DNA of 64,000 bases from Volutella citrinella (GCA_034401135.1 JAWZSP010000005.1:124001-188000), one strand, 5' to 3'. Shown: positions 33,848 to 45,738, counted from the stretch's first letter. Program-made: numbers and translations. The notes: generated by a model not told the origin, from the letters alone.

Positions 33848-35310
33848 ATGGGTGAACCTCAGCTCAAAAAGATCCGGCCGCTAGGTAATCCATTCACACT
33901 TTATCATTCGCAATAACCCTCTAATTCTCCCTAGGCAAGCTCGAGGAAATCTCGGCCGCCGCGCACCACATCGACTTCTTCACCAACACCGGCCTGTCTG
34001 TCCACTACAAAGCGTCACCATCGTCGCCCGAACTCGACCTCGAAGAAACCATCTACAATGCTGTGGCACGCGTGATTAGACAGCATCCCGTGCTGTTTGC
34101 CGTACCCGTCGTTGCCGACACCAAAGAGCCTTACTGGGGCCGTCTCCCTTCCATCGATATCAAGAACGTCGTCTCCATCTTCGAGCGAAGTCAGCCCTTG
34201 GCGAGCAACAACAAAGACAAAGACACCGAACTGGATGCTCTCCTCGAGAACCAACACAACACGAGCTTCAGGTCTGGATACGGCACGCTCCCAGTGTGGC
34301 GACTGATTGTGTTGCGGGATGATAGTGCCGGCCATGGGTTCACGGCTTGCTTCATTGCTCATCATTCCATGAGCGATGGGACTGGCTTGCAGGTCTTCCA
34401 CAACTCGTTTGAAAATGCCCTTTGCGAGGTCGCCCAAGGATCGCTAGCGTCAAAGTCCGACTACACAATCCTGTCTAACGACGACCCAATCCCTCCGTCT
34501 CTAGAAGAAGTGCACCCTCTTCCCCTCCCGAAAACCCCCGCCGAGGCCAACCCTACCGCCGCAGTCAACGAGTGGACAGGCACGCCTGTCGAAGTACCGT
34601 GCAAGACGCGATACCGATCACTCTCCCTTGAGCCGCAGGTGATGCAACTCTTTGCGCAGGAATGCAGGAAGAACAAGGCAGCCCCAGCAGCAGCCCTGCC
34701 CTCTCTAATTGCCAGACTTCTTTACAAGAACCTTCCTTCCACAGTGGATTCACTGACGTGCAACATCCCCGTCAGTCTACGCTCAGATCTGTCGTCCAAA
34801 GTTTCCACCGGTACAATGGGCAATTTCATTGATGCTTTCAAAGTCAAGTTACTACGTTCCGATCTTGACAATCAAGATTTTGGGCAGCCGACGACTGCGA
34901 TATGGAGCCACGCGCGTAAAGTCCAACAGGAAACCAGACGTTACTTTGCGAATGTCGCTCCCTCTGGGGAACCCTATGCCAATGTCGCCATGTTCAAACT
35001 CATTCCAGATATTGGCGCGGCCCTAACTGGAACACTGGGCAACGCTCGGGGCGAGTCTTTCGAGGTGTCAAATCTGGGAAGCTTCCCACACCCTACCAAC
35101 ACAAGTGACAAAGCCGGTCCAAAATGGCAAAGCGGCAAGGTACTTCTCAGCCGGTGTGCATATGCCGCAGGTGGCCCGTTCATAGTGTGTGTACTCAGTA
35201 GCCGCGAGAACGTGGGCTTTGGGTTTACTTGGCAGGAGGGGTCTATTGATGCGACCATTGTTGACGATGCAATCAATAGTCTAGAAGATTATTTCAAGTC
35301 CCTCAAGTAG
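33848..35310 (+). CDS. Alcohol O-acetyltransferase/condensation-like acyltransferase (AATase family)
   Basis: This is an acyl-CoA-dependent transferase of the alcohol acetyltransferase / condensation-domain-like fold. Exons 33848-33884 and 33935-35310 (intron GTAATC...CTAG) join to 470 codons. The catalytic HHxxxDG motif is visible as AHHSMSDGTG (about residue 145), with further family features VYRSLSLEP-like and SLRSDL segments (NIPVSLRSDLSS) and the C-terminal VGFGFTWQEG. No thiolation or adenylation domain is attached, so it is a stand-alone enzyme. It is divergent from the HSL-type hydrolase and could acylate a small hydroxylated metabolite (inference). Confidence 0.86.
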
Positions 35311-35746
35311 TTGAGTACCATCCCAATCAGGAGCGGGGCATGCATTCTGCCAACCTTTCCGTCACTTCCATCTTGATGCAAAGGCGCGTGACCGGGAAGC
35401 CAGCCAGAGTAGCCACAGGCCAAAGAACCAAGGCATCATCTAACTCTTGTTCATTTCGTATCACCGCTATCTCAGAGGGGCCATGGCCATCCAATCTCAG
35501 GCTTTTCTCACCTGCGCCCCTGAGGCAAGGATCAAGTACCTGGTATGCAGTTGGTTGTCGGGCTGTGGTTCTGTGTTGGTCTGGGAAACGCCCCACGCAC
35601 ACACCACCTCCAACCACTCACTTTTCTGGCTTGGGGGCTGTTCGTCAGAGCTCTCGCTAGCAGTCAAATACCCATTCCATCCGTCACCTCTCCCTAAACA
35701 AACACTGGTCCCTCACCTACTCAATCCATTCTGCACGTCCACCATC
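35311..35746. other. Intergenic upstream of the DUF7730-like gene
   Basis: Contains only promoter-type sequence, with a C-rich stretch just before the ATG (tccatccgtcacctctccctaaac region). An open frame running through it upstream of 35747 shows no family features. Confidence 0.45.
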
Positions 35747-36620
35747 ATGGCGCCCAGTCTCAAGGCGCGCCAGCTCCTCACCAGGGCGCGCAGGCTCATA
35801 CCCTGGCTCCCACCCGAGCCTCGCAAGGCTGAAGAACAGGATGCGTCTTTGCTCTACAGTCGATTGCCCCCCGAATTGCGCCACCTCATCTGGGAGACGT
35901 ACTTCCGCGGCCACGCAGCTCACGTCTACATCTCGGGCATCCACAGGCTTTCCAACGAGATCGCCGCCAGAGAATGCGTAGAGTGGAACAACCATGACTT
36001 TGCGTATGGGCGCACGGATCATGGTGTCTGCGGTCGACCAGGTCTCCGATACAATCATCTATCGCTGCTGTTGACATGCAAGAAGATGTACCTGTGCTTG
36101 TCAACCCCACCCTCCCACACACCATTGCTAATTGATTCCAAGCTACTCTGAATGCATCATTCTTCTCTACAAGGAGACATTCTTTGACTTCTCATTTGGT
36201 GTACGGAGTATCGCAGTCATGTCGAAACGTGTTCCACACTTTGTGCATATTTCCCGGCTCAACTTCAACTGGAACCTAAGTTACCCGTTGTCTCTTAACC
36301 AAGACTACAAGAAGAATCCATACTCTTCGCGCGGAGGCAATTACCGGCCAGAGGTTGTCTGGCTACAGATATGGGATGCCTTGGCCAAGATTGAGAACCT
36401 TCAATGGCTCCGTGTCGAATTGGAGGTGACAAAATGGTGGGCCCCCCCTAATTTCTTTACGGAGGCGGAATGGACTATGTGGGATACTGTTAAGAAAGTG
36501 ACACGTCCTCGGCACTTTGAGCTTATTCTACCTTGGCCTGCCGCTGCATCGACCCTGGAGGAGACACTACCATGTACCATCATTCGCCGACCGGTCGTCG
36601 ACGAAAATGCCTGGTGGTGA
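35747..36620 (+). CDS. DUF7730/F-box-like domain protein of unknown function
   Basis: Exons 35747-36087 and 36143-36620 join in frame to 272 codons. An F-box-like helix is seen at LLYSRLPPELRHLIWETYF (residues about 38-56), followed by LLLTCKKIYSECIILLYKETFFDF, the pattern of the fungal DUF7730/F-box-like family. The second half contains LQWLRVELE and ends VDENAWW. The intron has donor GTACCT and acceptor CCAAG. Such proteins are numerous in filamentous fungi; some act as substrate adaptors for ubiquitin ligases, but no specific role can be given. A Lys/Arg-rich N-terminus (about 30 residues) precedes the domain. Confidence 0.8.
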
Positions 36621-36930
36621 AGTTCCTCAAGCCTAGTCTCTTCGAGCCGATAATACACAAATTTAAATCTTCTACTCATGCATTTTGGTCAACTAACCTC
36701 TAGAGCTGGAGACACTACTCAATCTCACTACCAGCAGTCCCAACTTGCATCTTGTGACCTTGACCAGTGGCGTGGTGCAAGCCAGAAGTATTACCTTCGG
36801 CCGCCCTCATCCTGGAAACTCTGTACTCGTTCTTTGGATCAAAAGGAACAGTGACAACGGCCTGTTTCTTTGAACAGTTGACTTACACTTACAAGTCCCG
36901 ACGTTTAATCTTTCTTTCAAACGATATCAA
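36621..36930. other. Intergenic between convergent genes
   Basis: A 310-bp 3'-flank region between the DUF7730-like gene and the minus-strand subtilase. Nothing else is visible. Confidence 0.45.
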
Positions 36931-39900
36931 CTAAATCAAATCCGACATGGGTGCTAAATGCCCGTTGTCGGCGTCTTTCATCGGAACAATGGAGCCAGGC
37001 GGCAGATGGCAGCCTTTGCATTGCTCATCACAACCATCCTGCCCCTTGTTCCACTGTACCGCATCACACGTCTCGTTTGGCCCTGTCTGGCATGGCTCCT
37101 TCTTGCAGTTGCACTTGTTGCCGCCTTGATCCAGAACGCAAACCCACTCTGGCTTAGAGTTTTGGTCGTCGTCTATCCCAGGGCGGCAGTTCCCGCACTT
37201 GTCGTCACACCCCCGGGATCCTTTTTGGATTATCTCGGCCCTCGGACATTCGTCTTTTCCTGCATCGCAGTTTTTGGGCTGGCAGCTGCATTGCCCTTGG
37301 TCTCGGCTTCCTGGACTGTACACGCAACAGATGTGAGCATTCGCTTTTCTTACTCGATATAGGGAATCTGGGTCAAGGTGTTCTTACAACACAGTGCATT
37401 CCCACTCCACAGGTGGTTTATCCGGTTTACTTGGTTCTTGTGTCTTTTCCGGCGCAGGTGGTATGGTTGTAGTCGCCGGGGCTGAGGTGACGTGACCTTC
37501 TGGGCGTGTTGTGGCTTCATCAGCCGGGCGTGTTATGCTTTGATCTGTCGCGCGTGTTGTGACAGTCATCATCGTGCTTGGTACGGACGTGGGCTCGACA
37601 GACAAGGAGCAGTCCTCCAGGTCAGGGAACTCCATGTCAACGCCCTCTTGACGTCGTCTCATAACAATGCAAGCCTGATCGATACGTTAGCATAGAGTCG
37701 TGATAATTTCAGGTAGACCTTCAGTTGCACTTACTTTGGCTTTACTCTGGAGATCCTTGAGTCGAATACCATTATACACGACCGGCAATCCATTGTCGTG
37801 TATTCGCTCCCAGGACCAGCTTAGTAAAAGTTCCTTCAACTTGGCTGGCGTGCTGACATCAATGCCCCTATTGTCCTTCCCAAACCTCAGGAGATATGCT
37901 GCCATTCCCGCCACTGATGCAGCCGCTGTTTCTCTGTCAGCGTTTTTATTCTGTCATGTCTAAGCACGAGATAAACTGACCCATGCTCGTACCAGTCCGA
38001 ATGACATAGCCATTATCCCCGTTACTGGCACATTCCACTCCCCATCCAGGGGCGTAAACATGCGGAATCTTGCGGCCAACATGTCTATTTGTACCTGGCC
38101 ACCTTTCAAGGCCTTTGAATGTCATTGTTTGTCAGCTTTACTTGATCATCCGTTCAGGAACCAGTCGATTGGGATCAAGTTACCTTCAAGATCCGTTGCG
38201 CCAACCACAATGAGCTCAGGTATGTGATCAGGAAGATCGTCCCGAGCAAAAGAGGCTGGGAAATTGTCAAGCTTAGTCTTTGAGTGTTGTTAGTAAAGCT
38301 CATGGCCGGTCAGGAAACATGGAAAAGTCAAGATGAATCGCCAGATGGTACTCATGATAGACGACTAATAAGGACACTCCCGGCCTACCAAAAGCCACTG
38401 GCACATTTGTACGTACCTTGGCCTCGTTCCCAGAACAAGTAACTGGTGTGACACCTCTTTGCACTAGGTCTTTCAAATGCTTCGCAAAGAGCGCTCTGAC
38501 TCTTTCGAAAATGCTGTTTCCTTCGGGATCTTTCATCGTGAGTTGACCGTCCATATACTCGGCAAAGCTGAATGACATGGAAAGAATGGCTCTCTTGTTC
38601 CCGACGTCTGTAGCAATCTTTCCAAGAGCCGAGATTAAGCCAGGGGGTCCTGAGCTGAGAGGCATGCGCACAAGAATTGGCGAGACGTTTTTGGCGACAC
38701 CGAATCGATATCCAGCTGCGCGGCTCAACATGCATGTGCCATGGCCCATCGGATCGTCTTGTGCCTGCTCGGCATCCGTTGCATGTATCCATCTGGTGTT
38801 CTTGGAGATGTCGTATCCACGCTGAAATTCCTAGGAGACGATGAGATCACTGCGCTATTGGCCTTGGAGGGAGTATTTACGTACTGGATGTTCAATAAAG
38901 GCTCCCGTGTCAATAATGTACAGAGGAACGTCTGCACCGGCTGCCTCGTCAAAGACGTAGCGTCTGTTATATGTCTCGAGGGGTACCATGTGCGCCTGGC
39001 CCATGAGGACCAAATCCTCCGTACTCATTTGCTGGACGATGCCCTGGTACTGGACATCACATTTTCCATTGCAGGGCGCTTGAACAGCCGAGACCTAGAC
39101 TTGATATTAGTTCATGTCATTGTGCGTTGTAGGACGGAATGTGACTTACACCGGGAAACTTCATCATTTCGACTGCTTGGGACTGGGTTAGCTGCGCATT
39201 CCAGTACACTATGCCGTACTCGTGCACATTTTCAGCCTTTATGAGCTGCGTCCATTCCCTCATCTTAGCCTCGATGGAAGCAGTACTGGCCGAATTCTGG
39301 TTATCCGGATAAATGATATACTCAACGGGAAGCTCGCAAGCTTCCTCACCTGTTCCATCTTGGCGTCGACGAACCCCTTGTGGCCCATTTGTTGCCGTGC
39401 AGGGGTTTGTTGTGGTCGTTGAAGTAGGTTCTCGCTCGGTTGTTTGGGTGACTTTCGATTCTGCAGCTGTCGACTTCTTCTCATCTTCTTCTTTCGTCTT
39501 CTTCTTTTCCTCTTCAGGATCTTTCGGCTCAGCTTCTGGGTCCCCTGGTGGTGTGTTGGGCTTGAACGGGACCGGCGGGGTTGGAGCAGGGAACGAAGGG
39601 AACTTGGGAAGGCCACCACCACCGCCGCCGCCTCCGCCTCCAATCTTTGGAAGCCAGAACCATCCTAAAAATCCGATAATAACGGGCAAATCAGTTGATG
39701 TGTGTTGGCCGTTCACCTCGGTTTCAATAGCAGTAACTTTTGTTACTGGCTCGGTGATAGTAGCCAAGTCCTTATCCTGGACGGCACTGAAGCTCCCAGT
39801 CTCGCCGGCAACAACAAAAAGCGTTTCGGATGGAGCGTCAGTAGTTGTTGCAATCTCGGAGGAAGCCTTGTTCGAGTTGCTTTTATTTCCCGGATCCGAA

Positions 39901-40634
39901 TGTGTTATTGGTGCACTCGTAAGGGCCGTGGGTGCAGGTTCCTTTGGTGAACCGTCAGTCGTTTCCTGGGGGGTTCCATGCGTCGTGCTCGGTCCATCAG
40001 CGATTGATGGATTGATTTCAGCCGTTTTTGTGCTGGGCTCCGTCTGCAGACTAGAGATGGGTCCGTCTGAGCTGGGAGAGTCGGCGGTCGTACCTTCGAC
40101 AGGTTTTGCTGCCTCGGAACTGGCTTCAACAGTCATTGTGGTGGAACCTATCGGCAACGGTTTGGGTTCGATAATTGACTCGAGCTGGGTCGGCTCGATC
40201 GAAGTACTGGATTCTGCTGGCAAGGGGCGCGTTGATATTGGATCGAACACATCATCCTCTGAACCAGTTGAGAGAGTTGCTGATGAATCTCCGACTGGAA
40301 GACCATTTGAAGTTTTCTCGTCTACCGAGAGAATTGTTGTTTGTAAACTCCCCGATTGCAGTGTCTCTGTAGCGGCAGAACTGAGTGGTAGTGTCACTGT
40401 TGAGGCTGGGTCGTCAACTGTGGTATGAATGGTCTCCGGCAATGTCGTGTCGGTGGTGATTTGGGTCACTGTCGAATTCAAGCCCCAAAAGACCCCGGAT
40501 GTCGTTGCTCTGGGGATACCAGATTGGCTCGTCTCTTGTGCAGCCGCGCATTGTAATGCGAGCAAAAGGCCTAGTATTGACTTTCGCATTGATATCGCAG
40601 GCCCCTGACGGCCGGACATCTGTATTGACACCAT
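36931..40634 (-). CDS. Secreted subtilase (peptidase S8) with Ser/Thr-rich N-region and Cys-rich C-terminus
   Basis: This is a secreted subtilisin-like protease with an unusual layout. A signal peptide (MRKSILGLLLALQCAAAQ) is followed by about 300 Ser/Thr-rich residues, a run of 11 glycines (about 39612-39644), a Pro/Lys/Glu-rich linker and an I9-like propeptide region (VEYIIYPDNQ...). Exon 1 (39150-40634) joins at FPG|VSAVQAPCNGKC. The catalytic residues are Asp in LYIIDTG, His in GHGTCMLSRA and Ser in RTGTSM|ETAAASVAGMAAYLL; the last join uses acceptor ...cagag near 37913. The C-terminal tail has Thr/Pro-rich sequence and then two eight-cysteine modules. The divergent gene at 42724-45738 is its paralogue. 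Inner exon borders between 37914 and 38749 are only partly fixed. Extracellular or wall-bound location is inferred. Confidence 0.83.
37009..37146 (-). repeat. Second copy of an eight-cysteine module in the subtilase C-terminus
   Basis: The module runs from WVC to CDEQCKGC, with spacing C-x8-C-x-C-x4-C-x7-C-x11-C-x3-C-x2-C. Copy 1 lies just upstream, at about 37186-37410 on the same strand and split by a 72-nt intron (37316-37387). It has spacing C-x11-C-x-C-x4-C-x6-C-x12-C-x3-C-x2-C and also starts with W-x-C. This is a tandem protein-domain duplication. Confidence 0.75.
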
Positions 40635-42723
40635 TTCTTGTTTTCGTGTGGGAAGTCACGAGAGCCAATGCATTGAAGTGGTTATGGTGCAGTCGGAATC
40701 TGTATTTAAGCCGTCCATCAACCTTGTTCTGGATATGGGCCCCGGTGGGTGCTCAGCCTCGAGGATGCCCATGATGATAATCTCTATTCACGAGAAGCTC
40801 ACTTTGAACTGACCGAGAGAGAAATGCCGCTTTTGGACATCATAAGGATTACTGCAACGCTCCCTTGGGCTGTGCAGGGGATTGCGAAGTCACGTCCCCA
40901 CAATCCACATCAAATCAAAGGCTCCATCCACGACCACGTGCTCCCGGGATATCCGTTTCTTTCTAGAATCGCAGCAAATATGGACATTCGTCAATAAAGG
41001 CCTGAGGCGGTTTGTCGAGATATTATTTTTATCACATCGCGCCCCGGCCGGTTGCCCCGATGCTAACTAAACCTGAAAGCCCAACTCAACCCTAGCCCTG
41101 GGTCTATGACGCTCCGTGATATTGTGAAGAAGGCCATTCCCTGGGGCCTTAAATGCATTATGAGACTTTATGAGCAAGATGGCAAAGCTAAGCAATGCGA
41201 ACCTGGTCTTCTGGATATAGCTGCGAATTGCAAATGGCCCCGTCTCCGGTAGCGGGCTCCTCATTACGAATTATCCCTCGGTTATTGGTGCTGAAAACAC
41301 CACACCTAACACACGCCCGCTGCACAACCCTCGTCGCGACAGCCTCACACTTTTTTTTCTTTTCTTCTTCTTTTTTTTTTATAGAGAAGGGAGGGGTCAA
41401 TTCGAGCCTTGCGTTAATAAAGAGCAAATGATCGAGCAGCAAAAAGCACCTTTTCAGTAGGCAGTGAAGCCTCTAGCGCTACCCTATATTACCCCCGGTC
41501 GCGGCCTCCAATCGCCACCACACTAGTGACCGAATATGATAGCGGGACGCACCAGCATGGGACATTTTCAAGGAAAGTATCCATCTGGTAGGAAGGTTTA
41601 GGGTGGCCGTGGCGATGAGGGTCATGACCGACAGTCTCAGGCGTTTAGGCCAGACGAGAGGGTGTAAGCGTTTGGAGAGATTTAGGATTTCCATTATGTC
41701 TCACCTTCCCGGATACTAGAAAAGCCAGCATTTCCCTACTAATCCCAAAGCATACTTCAAGCCGCATTTGATTTATGCCTCAATGTCACCTCGTGGCCGC
41801 TTCAAGTGAAGGCTATGTCCTTGACCTCCGCCACGGCTGCTCTGGCAAAGACAGAAGACAGGCTGTGCGTAGCAGTGAGACGGGAGGCACGCTGGCAATG
41901 TAATATGTGACGGGCGTAGGGGATTCTCCGATAAAAATAAAGAACTGGCATCCCGCTGATTGTATACGTGGGAAAGATCTGCGTCTTGTATGAATTCGCT
42001 ACCGAATGTGACTGTGGAGAGTGCGGCCGATCGTGATTAGCTTCCAAGCTTGCGACACCGAGGTCCTATTATTATTTTGTAGCTCCCGGTAGTGCCATTG
42101 ATGGAATGGCTTCTCACAAATACTAGACAGCGATTTGCCCGTCGGTGAATAAAGGATTCCTAGTCTAGTGCTGGGACATCCACCCGGTTTGATCCTTGCC
42201 CACAACAATCCTCCTGTAATCCCAACACGGGGATAGCGCATCTTGTCATCCTGTTATGCATAGATCCACTCCATAGCCCGGGGCATCTCATTGGCTTCCA
42301 AACCTCCAGAGGATGGCACGTGTTTGATCACTGGCATTGGTGCCATGACGACGGCACGGGAACGGCCGACGGCTAGCCTCCGGCCAGAGCGACTGGACGC
42401 GGGCGCTGCGGGACATCGTGACCCAAGGATTTTGAGCCTACCCGCGCACCTATAACCATACCAATGAATAAGACGCTCCAATACTCTAAGGCGGCCGCTA
42501 GTATGCACTGTGCACAAGTGCTACTTGAAACCCCAGGGCCACAAGTGTCAGAGGGTGAGCTGCTTGCAGAATTTAATCCGTCACAGGTGGCCACCCAGCG
42601 CTTCTAATGTAAAAAAGAATATACACAAATACTCACCATTCGTCTCTCAATACATGCCCGTTTGTTACTCTTGATTCCAGATTGGGCTCCTCAACTCCCC
42701 ATTGTGGTGCCCCCTAGCCCAAT
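40635..42723. other. Intergenic region between the two divergent subtilase genes
   Basis: About 2.1 kb with no supported gene. A pyrimidine-rich simple tract (ttttttttcttttcttcttc-type) lies at about 41350-41382. Short open frames on both strands (for example 42254-42594) look like chance frames. The region must contain both subtilase promoters. Confidence 0.5.
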
Positions 42724-45700
42724 ATGCTTCCCACCACAATCATCTTGAGCTTTGTGTTGGCTGCGCCTTCAGTTAACTCTCAGAAGTTCCAGACGAGCAA
42801 GCGACTATCAGTTGTCACTACTACAGTTACCAAGACAGGATGCAATGCGGTCTCATGGGCAAACTCTTTGGCAACCCCGACACCTTCTCTGCCCTCAAGA
42901 AACGACACATTAACTATTACTGTCACAAGTACAATTTGCTCGTCCGATGATCAGTCATTACCAACCCCTAATATCCCGAATAAAATTACTACAACGATGA
43001 GCCACAACATCGTCGAAACGTCAAGTAAGGGCACTAAGACCATTTCCTCTGTATCATCGGCCCATGTGCTATCAACCGACACACAGACGCCTGGTACGTC
43101 CGACGCACTTTCGCTACCCACGCCAATTGCTACAAGCAGAGGTACGAAAGCGACGACGACGGCAATGACGACTATTGAACCACACGTGCCAGTAGATCCA
43201 AGCAGCGCCGTATCTTCAACATCAACGAATGCTACCATGGTACTCGAGGTCACTACCTACGCGTCGGGAACAGAGACTGGGATCTATTCCCGGGTGACGA
43301 ACGAGGCGTACATCCATATCACCGAGCCCACCGTTATTACTACCCAGATCGCAACCACAATCAGCGGCCATTCGGCCACTACCGTTGTTGCTGTGCGCGT
43401 TGGCAAAGGCGGCTTAGCATGGCTGCCCTTGGCAATCCTCAAATTTATCCAAGGTGTGATACAGATCTTTTGGCCTTCCATGGTAATTCCTCTGCCACCT
43501 CCGGTATTGGTCCCTTTCGATCCGGGAGAGGGAGACGGCGGCGAGGACGCCAAGCCAACGAAGGACCGTGACTCGCCTTCAACTGTGCCTTCCCGCGCAA
43601 CTAGTAAGGGGACCCCGAGCAGCACCACAAGTTCTGCTGGGTGTGAGAACACTCAGAACAGCGTTGAATGGGAAACCGCTGGTCCCAACGATTTTGGTCT
43701 TTTTGAGCGTGCCGACCCCGACCCCGGTAGTAGTTGCGAGGTGCCAAGGCAATATATTGTCTATCCCAAGGTCATCGACAACGCCGAAAGCAAAGCCGTT
43801 ATTTACCAGCAGATACTTGCTTATGCCGGCTCGCCTGAAAAAGTTGTGGAGGCCAAGGCCGGACCCTTGGATGTGATTCTCTGGAAGACTATGATCACCC
43901 CAACCCAAGCCTTGGAGCTTCACAAACGTCCCGACGTAAGATACCCTTTTGCCAAATCACTCTGACGAAACTCATCAGTATTTTCAGGTCGGCGCTGTTC
44001 AGCAGTTTCATACCGTGGGTCGTTCAACCCAGGCTCAGACAGATTTTGTGCAATACAGAGCTGAGACAGACATGGTTGTTATTGGACAAGCGCCCGACGT
44101 ACCATTGAAAAACTATAATGGCATGTATGCCTTTGACGAAGAATCTGGTGAAGGTGTTGACCTCTATCTCGTTGATACCTATTTCAACCTGGATAATGAT
44201 GTTTGGCCTATTACTCTGAATTAATGAGGGAAGCTACTAACAGAGAATAGGAATTCAAGCGGGGGAAAAACCACTTTGAGAAGGCCCGGCAGATTGATGC
44301 TTGGCATTCTAAGCCACCTCCAGTAAACACACAGGAGCACCATGGTACATGCATGCTTAGCCGTGCCGTTGGGTATAAATATGGCATCGCCAAGAATGCC
44401 AATGCCATCGCTATTCGTGTCTACAACGGCCCTGTTTCATACGTCCTTGCCGGCTTGGGGAAGGTGTTGGAAGATCATGACCCTGCTAGGGTAGCGGTTC
44501 TGTCCATGTCTATGAGCATCATACGAAAGGAGTCCAAAACTGGAAAACTCCAAAACGTCGATGTCGAAGGCAACGACATTTTCGACCTACTCAGGCACTT
44601 TTTCTGGACTGTCTTCAAGGTTCTCGTCAAATGGAATATAATTCCTTTGGTTTCGGCAGGCAACGGCTCCAAGGCAAGCAGACTGGTGGCTCTCTATTCT
44701 GAGCATGGCTAACATTTACTAGAAACATATTAACAATATTCTTCCCGGAATGCTAGCTCTCCCAAAAAGTAAAAGATACATTCCAGAGCTGATCCTCGTG
44801 GGCTCGTCGAGCAACATAGGAGAAGAACGCAGTCCCTTTTCCAACTATGACGAAGACGCAGACTTACCTCATGTACACGCTCCTGGTGAGGACGTAGGTT
44901 GCGCCTCGTCCGAGGGTGGTGCGAGCTCTATGCGTGCGGTTGGGACTTCTCCGGGTATGTCTCTTCTTTGCCCTGAGGAAAGCAAACTAATCGATTTGTA
45001 GCGACTGCTTCCGCTGGTGGGACAATGGCTTCTATGATTGCCAGGAAGCTGAGAGAAGGGTTACCCTTGAAGACGGTGCAACTTGCAAGGTTGTTTTTTA
45101 TGCTGGAGGCGCACAGGCGAAAAAAGGATGGCCCTTTGGTTATCTGGAATGGCATCAAGCCCGACGATGTTGGCATGGGAGACGATGGTCCATCTTGCCC
45201 TCTTTTCCCCATGAAGAGAGACATCGAATGCAGGCGGCCAACGACTTTACAGACGGTAACGCGGTCAGATGCGACAGCCGCCTCTGCATCCACTGCTAAT
45301 GTTGCCTCTACCGCACTACGCGGTTCTGGCACTAGCAATGATCTAACCCGTACTGTCGATGCGGTCGTCAGTAGTCAAGTAATCTCTACGGCAACCAGCA
45401 ACACTGCTGCGTTGCCAAGTGGTTCTAGCATTGGCGATGCTGCATCCCACACAACGGATTACAGGCCAACTGGGGTTGTGAGCAGCAACACACCGCGAAC
45501 AGTCGCTAGCAGTAGTATAACAGCACAAACTCGGATCAGCTCTGCAGCAACTACTGCCCGAGCACCAACAAATGTTGACCAGCCTGATAAGACGCAGCCT
45601 ACTGAAACACAGCCTGCTCAGGACAAGCCCGATAAAGAGCAGCCGACCGAGAAACCGCCCGCTACGGACAAGCCTGATAGAGAGCAGCCCACGGAGAAAC

Positions 45701-45738
45701 CACCCGCTCAGGACAAGCCACATAGAGGATTCCGCTAG
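42724..45738 (+). CDS. Secreted subtilase (peptidase S8), paralogue of the divergent gene
   Basis: Exons 42724-43935, 43988-44200, 44251-44673, 44723-44954 and 45002-45738 join in frame to 938 codons. A signal peptide (MLPTTIILSFVLAAPSVNS) leads into about 250 Ser/Thr-rich residues, a hydrophobic/Pro segment (WLPLAILKFIQG...), and an I9-like propeptide (RQYIVYPKVIDN). The catalytic residues are Asp in LYLVDTYF, His in EHHGTCMLSRA and Ser in VGTSP|ATASAGG. The catalytic Ser is followed by PATASAGGTMASM instead of the usual xAAPxVAG, so the protein may be less active. Intron 44674-44722 is GC-AG. The C-terminal tail is Ser/Thr-rich and ends with a 15-residue tandem repeat (DKPDxEQPTEKPPAx). It lacks the Cys-rich modules of its paralogue. 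Confidence 0.87.
44674..44722 (+). other. GC-AG intron where the paralogous subtilase has GT-AG
   Basis: The exon ends AACGGCTCCAAG and the intron opens GCAAGC, with a GGCTAAC branch and TTACTAG acceptor. The same position in the minus-strand paralogue (GGGAACGAGGCCAAG) is followed by GTACGT. Confidence 0.82.
45622..45711 (+). repeat. Two copies of a 45-bp coding repeat (15 residues)
   Basis: Units 45622-45666 and 45667-45711 encode DKPDKEQPTEKPPAT and DKPDREQPTEKPPAQ; a third copy breaks off after DKPHRG. A degenerate upstream copy (DKTQPTETQPAQ) is also visible. Charged Pro-rich repeats of this kind often form extended wall-associated tails (inference). Confidence 0.85.

Noticed and set aside
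39313..40428. 371-codon plus-strand open frame opposite the subtilase
   Set aside because: It mirrors the Ser/Thr-rich coding strand (Val/Gly/Ser-rich shadow) and has no start context or domain.
41340..41385. Poly-pyrimidine tract as a possible transposon tail
   Set aside because: No target-site duplication, coding remnant or internal promoter nearby; treated as a simple repeat.
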